In this document: piece by piece, positions 8,160-16,691 of the stretch | Layout of the letters: each line of letters starts with the position of its first letter | How positions within the stretch are numbered: the first letter of the stretch is position 1 | NCBI RefSeq assembly: GCF_022533585.1 | Contig: NZ_CP092827.1 | Coordinates: 1,528,001-1,592,000 of the forward strand | Reading direction: 5' to 3' | Origin: Pseudomonas sp. LS.1a | GTDB lineage: Bacteria > Pseudomonadota > Gammaproteobacteria > Pseudomonadales > Pseudomonadaceae | DNA: 64,000 nucleotides | Made by a program: the position numbers and the translations under genes | Notes under the pieces: model-generated | Seen by the model: only the letters and a program-made list of their open reading frames with translations | What the model was told of the DNA's origin: nothing | Database searches by the model: none

Positions 8160-11100
8160 TTATGGGTTAAAGCTAAAGTTCTTATTTATAAACTCTTGGT
8201 ACTTCTGTGAGTTACTTGTGATTTCGGTTGGAGTAAATACACCGGTAAACATGTCTTTGTGTCTTTTCAGTTCAATGAGATTACCAACTACGCTAGCGCT
8301 AAAACCAGGAGGTGGTGGTGCAAGCGAGGTACTTTGAACCTCAGGGGCTCCCTCACTAGCTTGGTTGGTTGTGCTACTGCGCCTGCTGCTTGTTGAATCA
8401 GCCACATCCGATAACGGTGCATCGTATGTTCCAGAGCTGCTGGATGGTCTGCGCGCTTCAGGCGTATTGAGTTCTCGGAGCTCTGGATTTTCCATTGAGA
8501 TTTCAGCATCCGGTGTCCTGGAGTTCCCGGGGGTAGAACTTGAGCGCCTTGAGAGGCTGCTGTCGCTATCCCCATCACCTCCTGCAGCATCAAGTGCTGC
8601 TTTTTTCTTGGCCTGCCTCTTATCCCAGGCTCCTTTCAAATTCGCTGTCGACAACGCCAGCGTACCGGCGATCGACAATGACAGGTATGCGATTGCGAGC
8701 TTCTTTTTCTTTTCCGGGTCTTTCGTGAACTCTGCAGCAACCTGCGTAGCCGCCGATGCCACCGTCGCGGCTGCACCTAGAGCCACCACTCCAATGGCCA
8801 GCGGGGTAAAGGCTCCCATTGAGACCACGGTAAATGTGATGGTCAGCGCCACGTTCATCACCATAACGCCAATATTCAGCCAGAATTCAATCCCGCGCTT
8901 TTCTTTCTCTTGCACCGGGTCATCCTTCGAGCCCCAGTCGCCCCGGCTGTAATGCCCGGTGGGGTCCTGCCACATCACCGGGTTGTTCAGGCAGTACACG
9001 TAAGGGTTGATGCCCGCCACTTCGGGGGCCATGTTGTCCGGGCTCTGGAAGCGCATAAGGCCTGGGTTGAAGGCGCGGAAACCACGCCCCAGCATGTACC
9101 AGCCCAATGTCTGCTCGCGCGCTTCGGCATTGAACCCCAGCAGGCCTAGCAGCTTGCCTTCCGGCAGTTCGCCATAGGCGCTGTAGGTTGCTTCATGCAC
9201 CTCGTCATTGGCCGCGCATTCGGCGATTACACTGTTGTTGCTGCTGGCCATGTACAGGCGCGTTTCGTTGCCTTTGCCCGATTGTTGCATCCCCAGCGGT
9301 ACCTCGCCGCCAAACAGGTACTCTGTAAGCAGGCCATCGCGCAGGGTGCTGCCGACGCGATAACCCTCGTAACGCCGTTGCTCCTCGGCCTGCGCGCCGT
9401 AGCGCACGCCCACCAGTTGCCCGTGGCCGTCATAGCGGAAGCTGGCCAAGGGCTTGCCATCGGGGGCCGTTGCGCTGGCGAGCTGGCCGGTATCCTCGTC
9501 GTATACCAGGCTGTTGCCCTGTTCGTCCTTCAGCATGTTGCCGTCGGCGTCGTAATCGTCCTTGTCGAACGTCACGAGTGCCGGGTAATCCTCTGTCAGC
9601 GAATGGCTTACGCTTTTCAGCTGGAAGGGCGAATCTTCGAAGAAATCGTAGAAGGCTTCATCGCTTTTACCATCTGCAAACTCGGTCAGGCAGAAGTAGA
9701 TGTTGTCGTAGTCATCAAACTCAAAGGCCTGGTTGATGATCGCCCGGCCCTTGCTATTGGTCGGCAGTACGCTGCCTTCACACCTGTGGTTGTACAAGCG
9801 ATCACGGTCATCGTAATCAAAGGTTTCCGTCAGCACCGGCTCACCCGCCTTGATCAGCGTGCGACTGTGCAACATGTTGTCGTCACGCCACACCTGCTTT
9901 AATGTGCGTTCATCCAGGGTTACCTCGGCGGGCGGATCAACGTCCTGCCGAATACGGCTCAGTTTCAGGGTGCGCGAAGTCTCCCGGCCTCGATGGTCAT
10001 AGTTTTGTGTGCACAGCAATTGCTGCGTACTGCTGGCATCGGAGGTGCTGGTTGTCCGTGTTGTGTGCAGCAGCCCGGCGCTGTTGTAACAGAACACGGC
10101 CTCCAGCGAGCCTTGGGTTATCTTGTGCAACCTGCCAAGGTCATCGTAGTCGTAGACCTTTCGGCTGTTGTCGCCGTCGTTGTTTTCCAGCATGCGCCCT
10201 TGCAACGACGTGAGGAAATTGCGCGTGTAGGATTTGCCCGATTGATTGTCTGTCCAGCTTTCACTGAGCAGGTAACCCTGGTCGGTGTAGTTGTATTCGC
10301 GTTTACCTTGCTCGTTCTCGGCTTCGGTAATGTCTGCCGAGGCCATGCTGTACTTGAAGCGGGAAAGCTTCTGGTTTTTCCCCGCTGTGATACGTGTTGG
10401 CGAGGCGCCTACCGCCAGGTCGTATTCGTAATTGAAGGTTCGGCCAGACTTTGTGATCCGTTTGTCTGGCAGAGTCCGCGAGCCGACGTACTCCCGCGTT
10501 TCCTGGTGTGGGCCAACGGTCATCGAGACCATGCGGTCGATGTCGTCGAACTCGCGCTTGCATACCGAAAGCCCTTCAGCGTTTCGCTGCGGGTGCAACA
10601 GAATGCTGGTAGCCAGTTCTTCGGTGCTGTGGCGGGCGAACTCCCGGCTCAGCGCGGAACCATCCGGGCGGTCGGTGCGCGTCATCCGGCCCCAGACGTC
10701 GTACTTGTAACCGGTGGTGCGTTTGTGTTCGGCGCGCGCTGTTCGCTTGTCGGTTGCCGGTACGCCGAAGGTAAAGGTTTCTTCGACGCTGCGCCCAAAA
10801 CCGTCATAGCGGTATGTGCGTGTCGATGCCGTGTCGCCTTTCTCGTCCAGTGTTTGCACGCGTTCTGGCTTGTTGAAGCGGTTGAAGGTGGTGACGCTCT
10901 GGTTTTTTCGCACACCGGGTTGATCCGGGTATTCCTCCCAGGAGGTGACGATATCCCCCTCGCTGCCGAATGGTGAGCGCTCGGTGAACACGGTCACCTC
11001 GTCCGGGCGAACGGTGGCGTACCGGTTACCCCAGTTGTCGTATCGATGCTTGCTGGTCGAGGTCAGTATGCGGTCGGGCAGGTGGTCGTAGGTGGTTTCT

Positions 11101-13268
11101 TCTTCCAGCTGGCCGAAGGCGTTGTACGAGGCCGAGTAGACGTCATACGTTTTCTTTTGCCCGGGGTGCAAGGGCAGCGCATCGCATATCCGCTCTTCCT
11201 TGATAACGCGGTTGAGGCCATCGAACAGCACGCGGCTGATCACGCCTTGGTTGTTTTCGGTTTCCTGGCAATTCTTCTCGGGCGATACCACGTAGCGATA
11301 TTCGACTTTGGCGCGCCGATCGACATCGTCCGGTGCGGAGGTCTCGCTGGTCAGCCGATCGCTTGTGTCATAGGTGAAGCGCGTTACCGTGTCATGAATA
11401 TCGACGTTCTCCAGCACCTGACCTGTCAGCGAATGCTGGCTTTGTTTCGACACCTTCGTGCTCTGTTTGTGCCCGATGGCCGTCTGTGTGGTCTGCAAGA
11501 CATTGCCCAGCGTCTTGTGAAGGCCGCGGCTGAACTTCCACACAAGAGTGGTGGTGGTATCGGCCAGCACTTTGCCCAGGTCTGTCCCATCATGCTCGCC
11601 ATGCAACGTGGTTGTGCGTTTTCTCATGCGCCCATGTAAAACTGCATCTCCGGGGATGGTGAGGTAGCTACGCCTGACCGTGCTGAGGGGGCGCAGGTTG
11701 TCTGGATCGGAGGCGTCCGACAGCTCTTCCTGCTCGATGGCCAGCCAGGTCGAGGCAATTTTGCCGTTTTCGGGCAGGTCGTCACGGCCTTTCAGGGTAT
11801 CCAGCGCTTTGTAGGTGAAATCCGTGCATTGCGGGATCGCCCCTTCTACAACTCTGTCATGCTTACTTGGGTAGACCGTCTGGCGTTTCACATGTTTCTT
11901 GAAGCCGTTAGGCTCGGCTGGGCATCTACCGGGTTCGCCGTTGGCGTCGAAGTACTCCAGTTCGGTGTACGAGCCATCCGCTCTGATTTCCTTGGTGAGG
12001 TTGCCCTCAGGGTTGTATTCGGTGGTGATGACTTCGGAGCGCGTTTTATTGCTGTCACCCTCTATTTGCCAGGTGGTCGTGACTGTCTTGGCCGTCAGGA
12101 AGTTGGGGGGCTGCTTGGCGAAGGGCTCGCCCAGCTCACCGTGATAGGCGATTTCGGTCAGGGTGACCTCCTTGCCCTGAGCGCGGGTTTTCGTGGCGGT
12201 GCGGTGGAAACGGTCATAGCGGGTCGTGATGACAAGGTCGGCCTCGCCTGCACAACTCCGGGTAGTCTTGCACCAATAGCTGTAGCCTGGGTCGACGATG
12301 TCGTACAAATTGTCGCGGCCGTTGTTGTGCCAGGTAATGTTGCCGCCGTTACCCATGTAGTTTTCAGCGGAGTAGTCGTAAACCGTGCGTATCTCAGGCT
12401 GGCCATACCCCGGCAGAACGCGATGGCGCTTGACGCGTGGCAGTTTCTTGGCAACACCCGGCAGTGAATGGCCAGGGTCACCGTCAACGCCATATTCCAC
12501 GTGTTCTTCCGCTTTTGTTGGCCAGGTCACTTTGGATACACAGGTTTGCCCATGCACAGGCTGGTAGTCGAATTCCCACCGGGTCTGGTCGGGCATGATT
12601 GCATACTGCAGTTGCCGCCCCTTGAATTCGAGCCTATGGCTGGCCCGTACATCCTCGTCGTCAGGATAGCGGGTGAACACGGTAGCGCCGCTGTATGTCA
12701 CCTCCAGCAGACGGCGGCCTTTGTCGGGGCCGTCGGGATGGCCGTCGCGTACTTCGGTCAAACAGAACCAGCCAGGTGCAATTGGGTTATTGGCATACTT
12801 CAGCTCGATCCATTGCCCGGTCGGGGCATAGATTCGGGTCGGCAATGCCACACGCTGTTTGCCTTCGCCCATGTTTTCCAGCACTTCGACCACGCCGCTA
12901 CGGTGCACGACACGGAAGCGCCCTTCACCGTCCTTGTGGAAATGAAAGGTATCGAGCTTCTTCTCGCTGATGCTGTCGATGCCATCCACGGTGAAATGCT
13001 CACCGGTAGACAGTGACAGGGCGCCGCCGCCTTCAGGGTAGGCGTGCTCGACAAAGCGGGAAAAGTTCAAGTCCCAGCCTTCGCCGTAACCGACATCGCC
13101 CCCGCCCATCGAGTTGTAATCGAGGACCGGCTCGAGATTGGGCCCTGTACCGCTATTGGCAACCAGTTTAGGGATTGCGATGCTTAGCCCGTATTGCCCT
13201 GTGCGTTCATCGACGCGGTTCTTGACTGCGAAGTTGTTGGCGTTGGAGTACGCGGCCATGCTACTCAT
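8160..13268 (-). CDS. Rhs/YD-repeat protein with complete Rhs core and 263-residue tip
   Basis: A 1702-residue protein counted from the ATG at 13268, which overlaps the preceding gene by ATGA. The N-terminus (RVDERTGQYGLSIAIPKL, then GYGEGWDLNFSRF) is the start module of large Rhs/Tc-type shell proteins. Dozens of YD repeats follow (YRYDGFGR, YDYDDLGR, FRYDGHGQL). The Rhs core ends near residue 1439 with RFQSPDN...INPYVYCLNNPV...DPTGH. The variable tip (encoded 8160-8952) has two hydrophobic hairpin regions (about tip residues 24-73 and 85-105), a Ser/Thr/Pro-rich linker, APPPPG, and a short C-terminal segment ending NKNFSFNP. I do not recognise the tip as a known toxin. No PAAR domain or signal peptide is present. 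Confidence 0.88.
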   Translation of the reverse strand: MSSMAAYSNANNFAVKNRVDERTGQYGLSIAIPKLVANSGTGPNLEPVLDYNSMGGGDVGYGEGWDLNFSRFVEHAYPEGGGALSLSTGEHFTVDGIDSISEKKLDTFHFHKDGEGRFRVVHRSGVVEVLENMGEGKQRVALPTRIYAPTGQWIELKYANNPIAPGWFCLTEVRDGHPDGPDKGRRLLEVTYSGATVFTRYPDDEDVRASHRLEFKGRQLQYAIMPDQTRWEFDYQPVHGQTCVSKVTWPTKAEEHVEYGVDGDPGHSLPGVAKKLPRVKRHRVLPGYGQPEIRTVYDYSAENYMGNGGNITWHNNGRDNLYDIVDPGYSYWCKTTRSCAGEADLVITTRYDRFHRTATKTRAQGKEVTLTEIAYHGELGEPFAKQPPNFLTAKTVTTTWQIEGDSNKTRSEVITTEYNPEGNLTKEIRADGSYTELEYFDANGEPGRCPAEPNGFKKHVKRQTVYPSKHDRVVEGAIPQCTDFTYKALDTLKGRDDLPENGKIASTWLAIEQEELSDASDPDNLRPLSTVRRSYLTIPGDAVLHGRMRKRTTTLHGEHDGTDLGKVLADTTTTLVWKFSRGLHKTLGNVLQTTQTAIGHKQSTKVSKQSQHSLTGQVLENVDIHDTVTRFTYDTSDRLTSETSAPDDVDRRAKVEYRYVVSPEKNCQETENNQGVISRVLFDGLNRVIKEERICDALPLHPGQKKTYDVYSASYNAFGQLEEETTYDHLPDRILTSTSKHRYDNWGNRYATVRPDEVTVFTERSPFGSEGDIVTSWEEYPDQPGVRKNQSVTTFNRFNKPERVQTLDEKGDTASTRTYRYDGFGRSVEETFTFGVPATDKRTARAEHKRTTGYKYDVWGRMTRTDRPDGSALSREFARHSTEELATSILLHPQRNAEGLSVCKREFDDIDRMVSMTVGPHQETREYVGSRTLPDKRITKSGRTFNYEYDLAVGASPTRITAGKNQKLSRFKYSMASADITEAENEQGKREYNYTDQGYLLSESWTDNQSGKSYTRNFLTSLQGRMLENNDGDNSRKVYDYDDLGRLHKITQGSLEAVFCYNSAGLLHTTRTTSTSDASSTQQLLCTQNYDHRGRETSRTLKLSRIRQDVDPPAEVTLDERTLKQVWRDDNMLHSRTLIKAGEPVLTETFDYDDRDRLYNHRCEGSVLPTNSKGRAIINQAFEFDDYDNIYFCLTEFADGKSDEAFYDFFEDSPFQLKSVSHSLTEDYPALVTFDKDDYDADGNMLKDEQGNSLVYDEDTGQLASATAPDGKPLASFRYDGHGQLVGVRYGAQAEEQRRYEGYRVGSTLRDGLLTEYLFGGEVPLGMQQSGKGNETRLYMASSNNSVIAECAANDEVHEATYSAYGELPEGKLLGLLGFNAEAREQTLGWYMLGRGFRAFNPGLMRFQSPDNMAPEVAGINPYVYCLNNPVMWQDPTGHYSRGDWGSKDDPVQEKEKRGIEFWLNIGVMVMNVALTITFTVVSMGAFTPLAIGVVALGAAATVASAATQVAAEFTKDPEKKKKLAIAYLSLSIAGTLALSTANLKGAWDKRQAKKKAALDAAGGDGDSDSSLSRRSSSTPGNSRTPDAEISMENPELRELNTPEARRPSSSSGTYDAPLSDVADSTSSRRSSTTNQASEGAPEVQSTSLAPPPPGFSASVVGNLIELKRHKDMFTGVFTPTEITSNSQKYQEFINKNFSFNP

Positions 13269-14491
13269 GGGGTCACCTGTGATTTGGCGTTGATTGGGTA
13301 GTACAGCGTGCCGCACCGGAATCTGGTAGGGCCATTTTCATCGGCCTTGTGAGCGCGGCCGATCATGACTTTACCGATGCCGCAGTGGATGTCGGAGTTG
13401 CTCTCTTTCTGCTCCTCTTCCCACTCGTCGGGTTCTACGATCAACCTGTTCTTTCTCGCATCATCAATTTCGCCAATATAAAATTCGGCGCAGGTGTATT
13501 TGGTATAGTCGTTTTCATCGCCCATATGCCATCGTCCAATCATCACGCTGTCTGTCGGGCAAGTTAAATAAATGAAGTCTAACTTTTCTTTGTCGTAGTT
13601 GAAGGCTCTTTTGCAATCCTTTTCCGGCGGATTTTCAGTCAATTTGTCGGGTTTGCGTCTGCCGCATTCAGGGATTTTTGCGGAAACGAAGCTTTCCTTT
13701 CTCAGAATTGTTTCGGTGCCGTTGCCTACGACTGGGTTGCAATAATAAGTTGACTTTTTCATCTCGTCACCGCTATGTTTGCGGCGAGTCATGGCGTAGT
13801 TCTCTGGGCATTTGAAATCAGTATTCGATGCGAACTCGACTTTCGAATAGGCATCACCTCCTAGTGCTACGGCTTTTAATTCTGGTATTACCTCACCCTC
13901 CGAGATCTTTATTTCAAGGCAGCTGAGCTTGCGAGTAATCCGGCCTTCGCCTGTATGGCTTTTATCTACCAGTCTGAACCCGATCGGCTTTTCCTGGTTT
14001 TCATTGACGTAGTCCAGGTATTTGCCCTTTTCAAATTCTACCAGTCGGTCAATGCCAATTTCTGGAAGCTGTGACAGATTGCGTGTGGTTTCGAGCCTGA
14101 TGACAAAACTCTTGTTATCTTCCGGGTCATCGTTCGTATAGAAAGTAGTACCTGCATCCGTGTTGCACAACCAGTCGTCGGTCAGCAGAAATTCTGCTGC
14201 AGACGGGATGTCCTGCATGATGATTTCAGTGGGTTGCATATCATAGCAGTTCCCTATGCCGATACCGCCTCTATCGGCCAGGGAAAGTTTCAATGTCTTG
14301 CCGGCGCCGGCAGCGGGGATGTCCACGGAGCACCGACGTTCCCCATGATCACCCATGGGCTTTGAGATCAGCGTAATCGTTCCGGCGTTGGCATTGGATG
14401 CCGGTAAGCCAAAAAGCATAAGTATGAAAACAGGGAATAGTACTGTTATTGAGGCGAGGCGGAGCAGGCTTCGCTTTACCGTATTGGTCAT
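13265..14491 (-). CDS. Exported protein with three Cys-x-MIGR-x-H-x-x-DEN repeats
   Basis: A 408-residue protein with a signal peptide (residues 1-36, cut near ANAG). It has two parts: an N-terminal region with scattered cysteines (ERRCSVDIP, GNCYDM), and a C-terminal half with three related units. The units are CPENYAMTRRKHSGDE...YYC, CPTDSVMIGRWHMGDEN...YTC and CGIGKVMIGRAHKADEN...FRC, each bounded by cysteines that could form a disulfide. I do not recognise the family. It overlaps the Rhs gene start by four bases (ATGA), so the two products are made together, although only this one carries an export signal. The codons are visibly more AT-rich than in the flanking core genes, suggesting acquisition. 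Confidence 0.75.
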   Translation of the reverse strand: MTNTVKRSLLRLASITVLFPVFILMLFGLPASNANAGTITLISKPMGDHGERRCSVDIPAAGAGKTLKLSLADRGGIGIGNCYDMQPTEIIMQDIPSAAEFLLTDDWLCNTDAGTTFYTNDDPEDNKSFVIRLETTRNLSQLPEIGIDRLVEFEKGKYLDYVNENQEKPIGFRLVDKSHTGEGRITRKLSCLEIKISEGEVIPELKAVALGGDAYSKVEFASNTDFKCPENYAMTRRKHSGDEMKKSTYYCNPVVGNGTETILRKESFVSAKIPECGRRKPDKLTENPPEKDCKRAFNYDKEKLDFIYLTCPTDSVMIGRWHMGDENDYTKYTCAEFYIGEIDDARKNRLIVEPDEWEEEQKESNSDIHCGIGKVMIGRAHKADENGPTRFRCGTLYYPINAKSQVTP

Positions 14492-14735
14492 GGTCGAGTT
14501 CCTTCGTTTTTGAAGAAGTTGTTGACGCGGGCCGCAGCGTTTGCAGGGCTGGCAGTGCTCAGGCTAAAACACCAGGCTCAGGTTGGCACCTGGCAGAAAT
14601 GACAGGTAAGGTTGCTGGCAGCAGCGTGGCTGCGTATCCGCTGAGAATGTCCATACCTAGTATTTTTACCAGTAGTGGAAATGACCCGGGGGGCGTAGAA
14701 CTTCATTCCGGAACGGTTGATACGGAGTGACTGTA
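14492..14735. promoter_or_regulatory. Divergent intergenic region at the centre of the island
   Basis: These 244 bases separate the two divergent transcription units of the island, so promoters for both must lie here or very near. The sequence includes an AT-rich stretch (ATACCTAGTATTTTTACC, about 14653-14671). I see no box pair good enough to name. The plus-strand gene has GGAG eight bases before its ATG at 14736. Confidence 0.4.
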
Positions 14736-16550
14736 ATGAATTCGACGGCTGATAACAGCCCCATCGCCCGCCCGGGAAACAGCCCGCGTTCGAGAAATCC
14801 AATGCCAGTTATCGAGGGGTTGACCCAAGACCTTGAGGTCGATCTGGACGCATTGGGCGAGGTAAATCTCAAATTTTTTATCCGAGGGGCAAATTTGCAA
14901 CTTGGCGATGTGGTGTTTACCAACTGGCGAGGCGTGGATGCAGAGGGGGTTGCATTTGACCTGGTAGGGAATGGCACTCCGGTAAATGACCCGGATAACG
15001 TGATAGTCGAAATAGACAATAAACTGGTGACCGCTGCCCGCGGCGGGTATGCGTTTTTGTCTTATCAGGTCAACAGTACTGCAGGCGACGAGTCGCTGCG
15101 GCAGTTCTGCTATATAGGTTTGCGTTCCGCCAGTCGACTGCCAGTGGTGCAGGTGTTGCAATCACATGGTCTGGAAATCGTCAAGGCTGAGGTACAGCAG
15201 CATGTCAATGTAGTGGCGGCAGCTTATCAAGCCATACAAGAAGGTGACAGCGCTGAGCTGACTGTACGTCGCTTCCGAAGCAATGGCACCGAATTATCGC
15301 CGTTCGTAACGCAATTGATCAGCCAGCAAAAGTTTGACGGTGCCCCCCTCGAATGGCAGATACCCAAGGCCCAATTGAATACCCTCGATACAGGGGGGCA
15401 TCTGCAAGTTAGTTATAAGATAAAACTCAGGGACGGTATGCAGCTTGAGGCCTCGCGTACCCAGAAGTTCATCATTCGTGATGTTATCGACACCGCTACA
15501 CTCCTGCCGGTCCCCCGTGTGGAAAATGGTGGCAGTGACGAGATTGACCCTGGTAATTACACCAACGGTCTGCCTGTTGCCATTGACGCCTATTCGCAGC
15601 GAGCTGTTGGCGATCACATGGTGTTGGCCTGGATGGTGCCGTCAGGTGAAGCGCACGTGCAAGTTTTCCGTCTGGATCAAAGCAGTCTGATGGCAAAGCA
15701 GTTCGTCCTGCGCATCGAACATAAATGGTTAGTTGCCAGTTTGGGGGCGGTGCAGGTGTTTTACCAATATGGCCGTGAAGGGCGCTCGCTGACATCAAAA
15801 GTATTGTCGCTGAACGTTACGACGCCCCGCGTAACCCCTCCAATGCCCACAATCAGGCGAAGTACTCAGAAGGGGGAAGAGCCAAATGAATTCGGTATCG
15901 ATGCCTACGATATCAGGAACAGTGGTGCATACGTCATCATCCCCGACGAAGCCGACCTTCGCGAGGGTGAGGAATTTGAAGTGCATTGGCAGGGCGAGCC
16001 GAACGCTGGTCGGGTGGTCATTACAACCCCGAGTGCTGAAGGTCCACGGGTATTCAACGTGCCAGCAAAATATATCCCGGCCAATATGGGAACAACACCA
16101 TCGAAGCGATTTGACGTGTTTTACCGAATCGTTGACAAGCACACAGGCCATTTCCTGGACAGCAAACCGGTGAAGTTACTGGTGTCACCGCTGGAAGAAG
16201 GCAGATATATGCGAATTGACTGCCTGGATGCCTCGAGTGACGGACACTTGGTGTTGGTGCCAGGTGGGGCAAGGCTTACGTTGGCTCGTTGGATTTTCAT
16301 CAATGAGAACCAGTGGTTGAGTATTCACTTTTCCGGTGTGGCGCAGGATGGCACGCAGCTGGTGGGCGTTCTGCGGGATAGCGTAGCGGTTAGCGAGTCG
16401 GAGGTTAAAGAAGGTGTAAGAGATGTACTTCCGTACGAGGAACTGGACAAGCTTAAATCGGATTCGCCCCTCTCTGTCTGGGCCAGCGTCAGTTTTGACG
16501 GCACTCAATGGTGGCGCTTTCCAACGTTGTATCTGACGTTCAAAAGGTAA
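14736..16550 (+). CDS. Multi-Ig-like protein of unknown function (604 residues)
   Basis: I do not recognise a named family. The protein has no signal peptide. After a Pro/Ser-rich start it shows about four modules of roughly 100 residues. Each has a GD/GE-led strand, a Trp strand, an IP- or VP-led strand and a V-x-Y strand, for example EGEEFEVHWQGEP ... FNVPAKYI ... FDVFYRIVD. This is an Ig-like beta-sandwich pattern. The last 100 residues form a different domain, with LSVWASVSFDGTQWW near the end, shared with the 488-residue protein at 28193-29659. I took ATG 14736 (GGAG upstream) over GTG 14727. It is the first gene of the plus-strand run; 141 bases separate it from the next. Confidence 0.75.
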   Translation: MNSTADNSPIARPGNSPRSRNPMPVIEGLTQDLEVDLDALGEVNLKFFIRGANLQLGDVVFTNWRGVDAEGVAFDLVGNGTPVNDPDNVIVEIDNKLVTAARGGYAFLSYQVNSTAGDESLRQFCYIGLRSASRLPVVQVLQSHGLEIVKAEVQQHVNVVAAAYQAIQEGDSAELTVRRFRSNGTELSPFVTQLISQQKFDGAPLEWQIPKAQLNTLDTGGHLQVSYKIKLRDGMQLEASRTQKFIIRDVIDTATLLPVPRVENGGSDEIDPGNYTNGLPVAIDAYSQRAVGDHMVLAWMVPSGEAHVQVFRLDQSSLMAKQFVLRIEHKWLVASLGAVQVFYQYGREGRSLTSKVLSLNVTTPRVTPPMPTIRRSTQKGEEPNEFGIDAYDIRNSGAYVIIPDEADLREGEEFEVHWQGEPNAGRVVITTPSAEGPRVFNVPAKYIPANMGTTPSKRFDVFYRIVDKHTGHFLDSKPVKLLVSPLEEGRYMRIDCLDASSDGHLVLVPGGARLTLARWIFINENQWLSIHFSGVAQDGTQLVGVLRDSVAVSESEVKEGVRDVLPYEELDKLKSDSPLSVWASVSFDGTQWWRFPTLYLTFKR

Positions 16551-16691
16551 AAACAGCACCATTCCGCGGCAAGCTCGGGATGTTTGAAATATACCAAAGC
16601 CTGGCATGTTCTGTTGCCAGGTAGTCAGAAGATTCGTGCAGTAACATTTGATTCATGAAACTAATTGGACCAATCGATTGAGGTTTTGATC

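Noticed and set aside
8160..13268. Rhs protein as a type VI secretion effector
   Set aside because: There is no PAAR or VgrG domain, no adaptor gene, and no type VI gene anywhere in the window.
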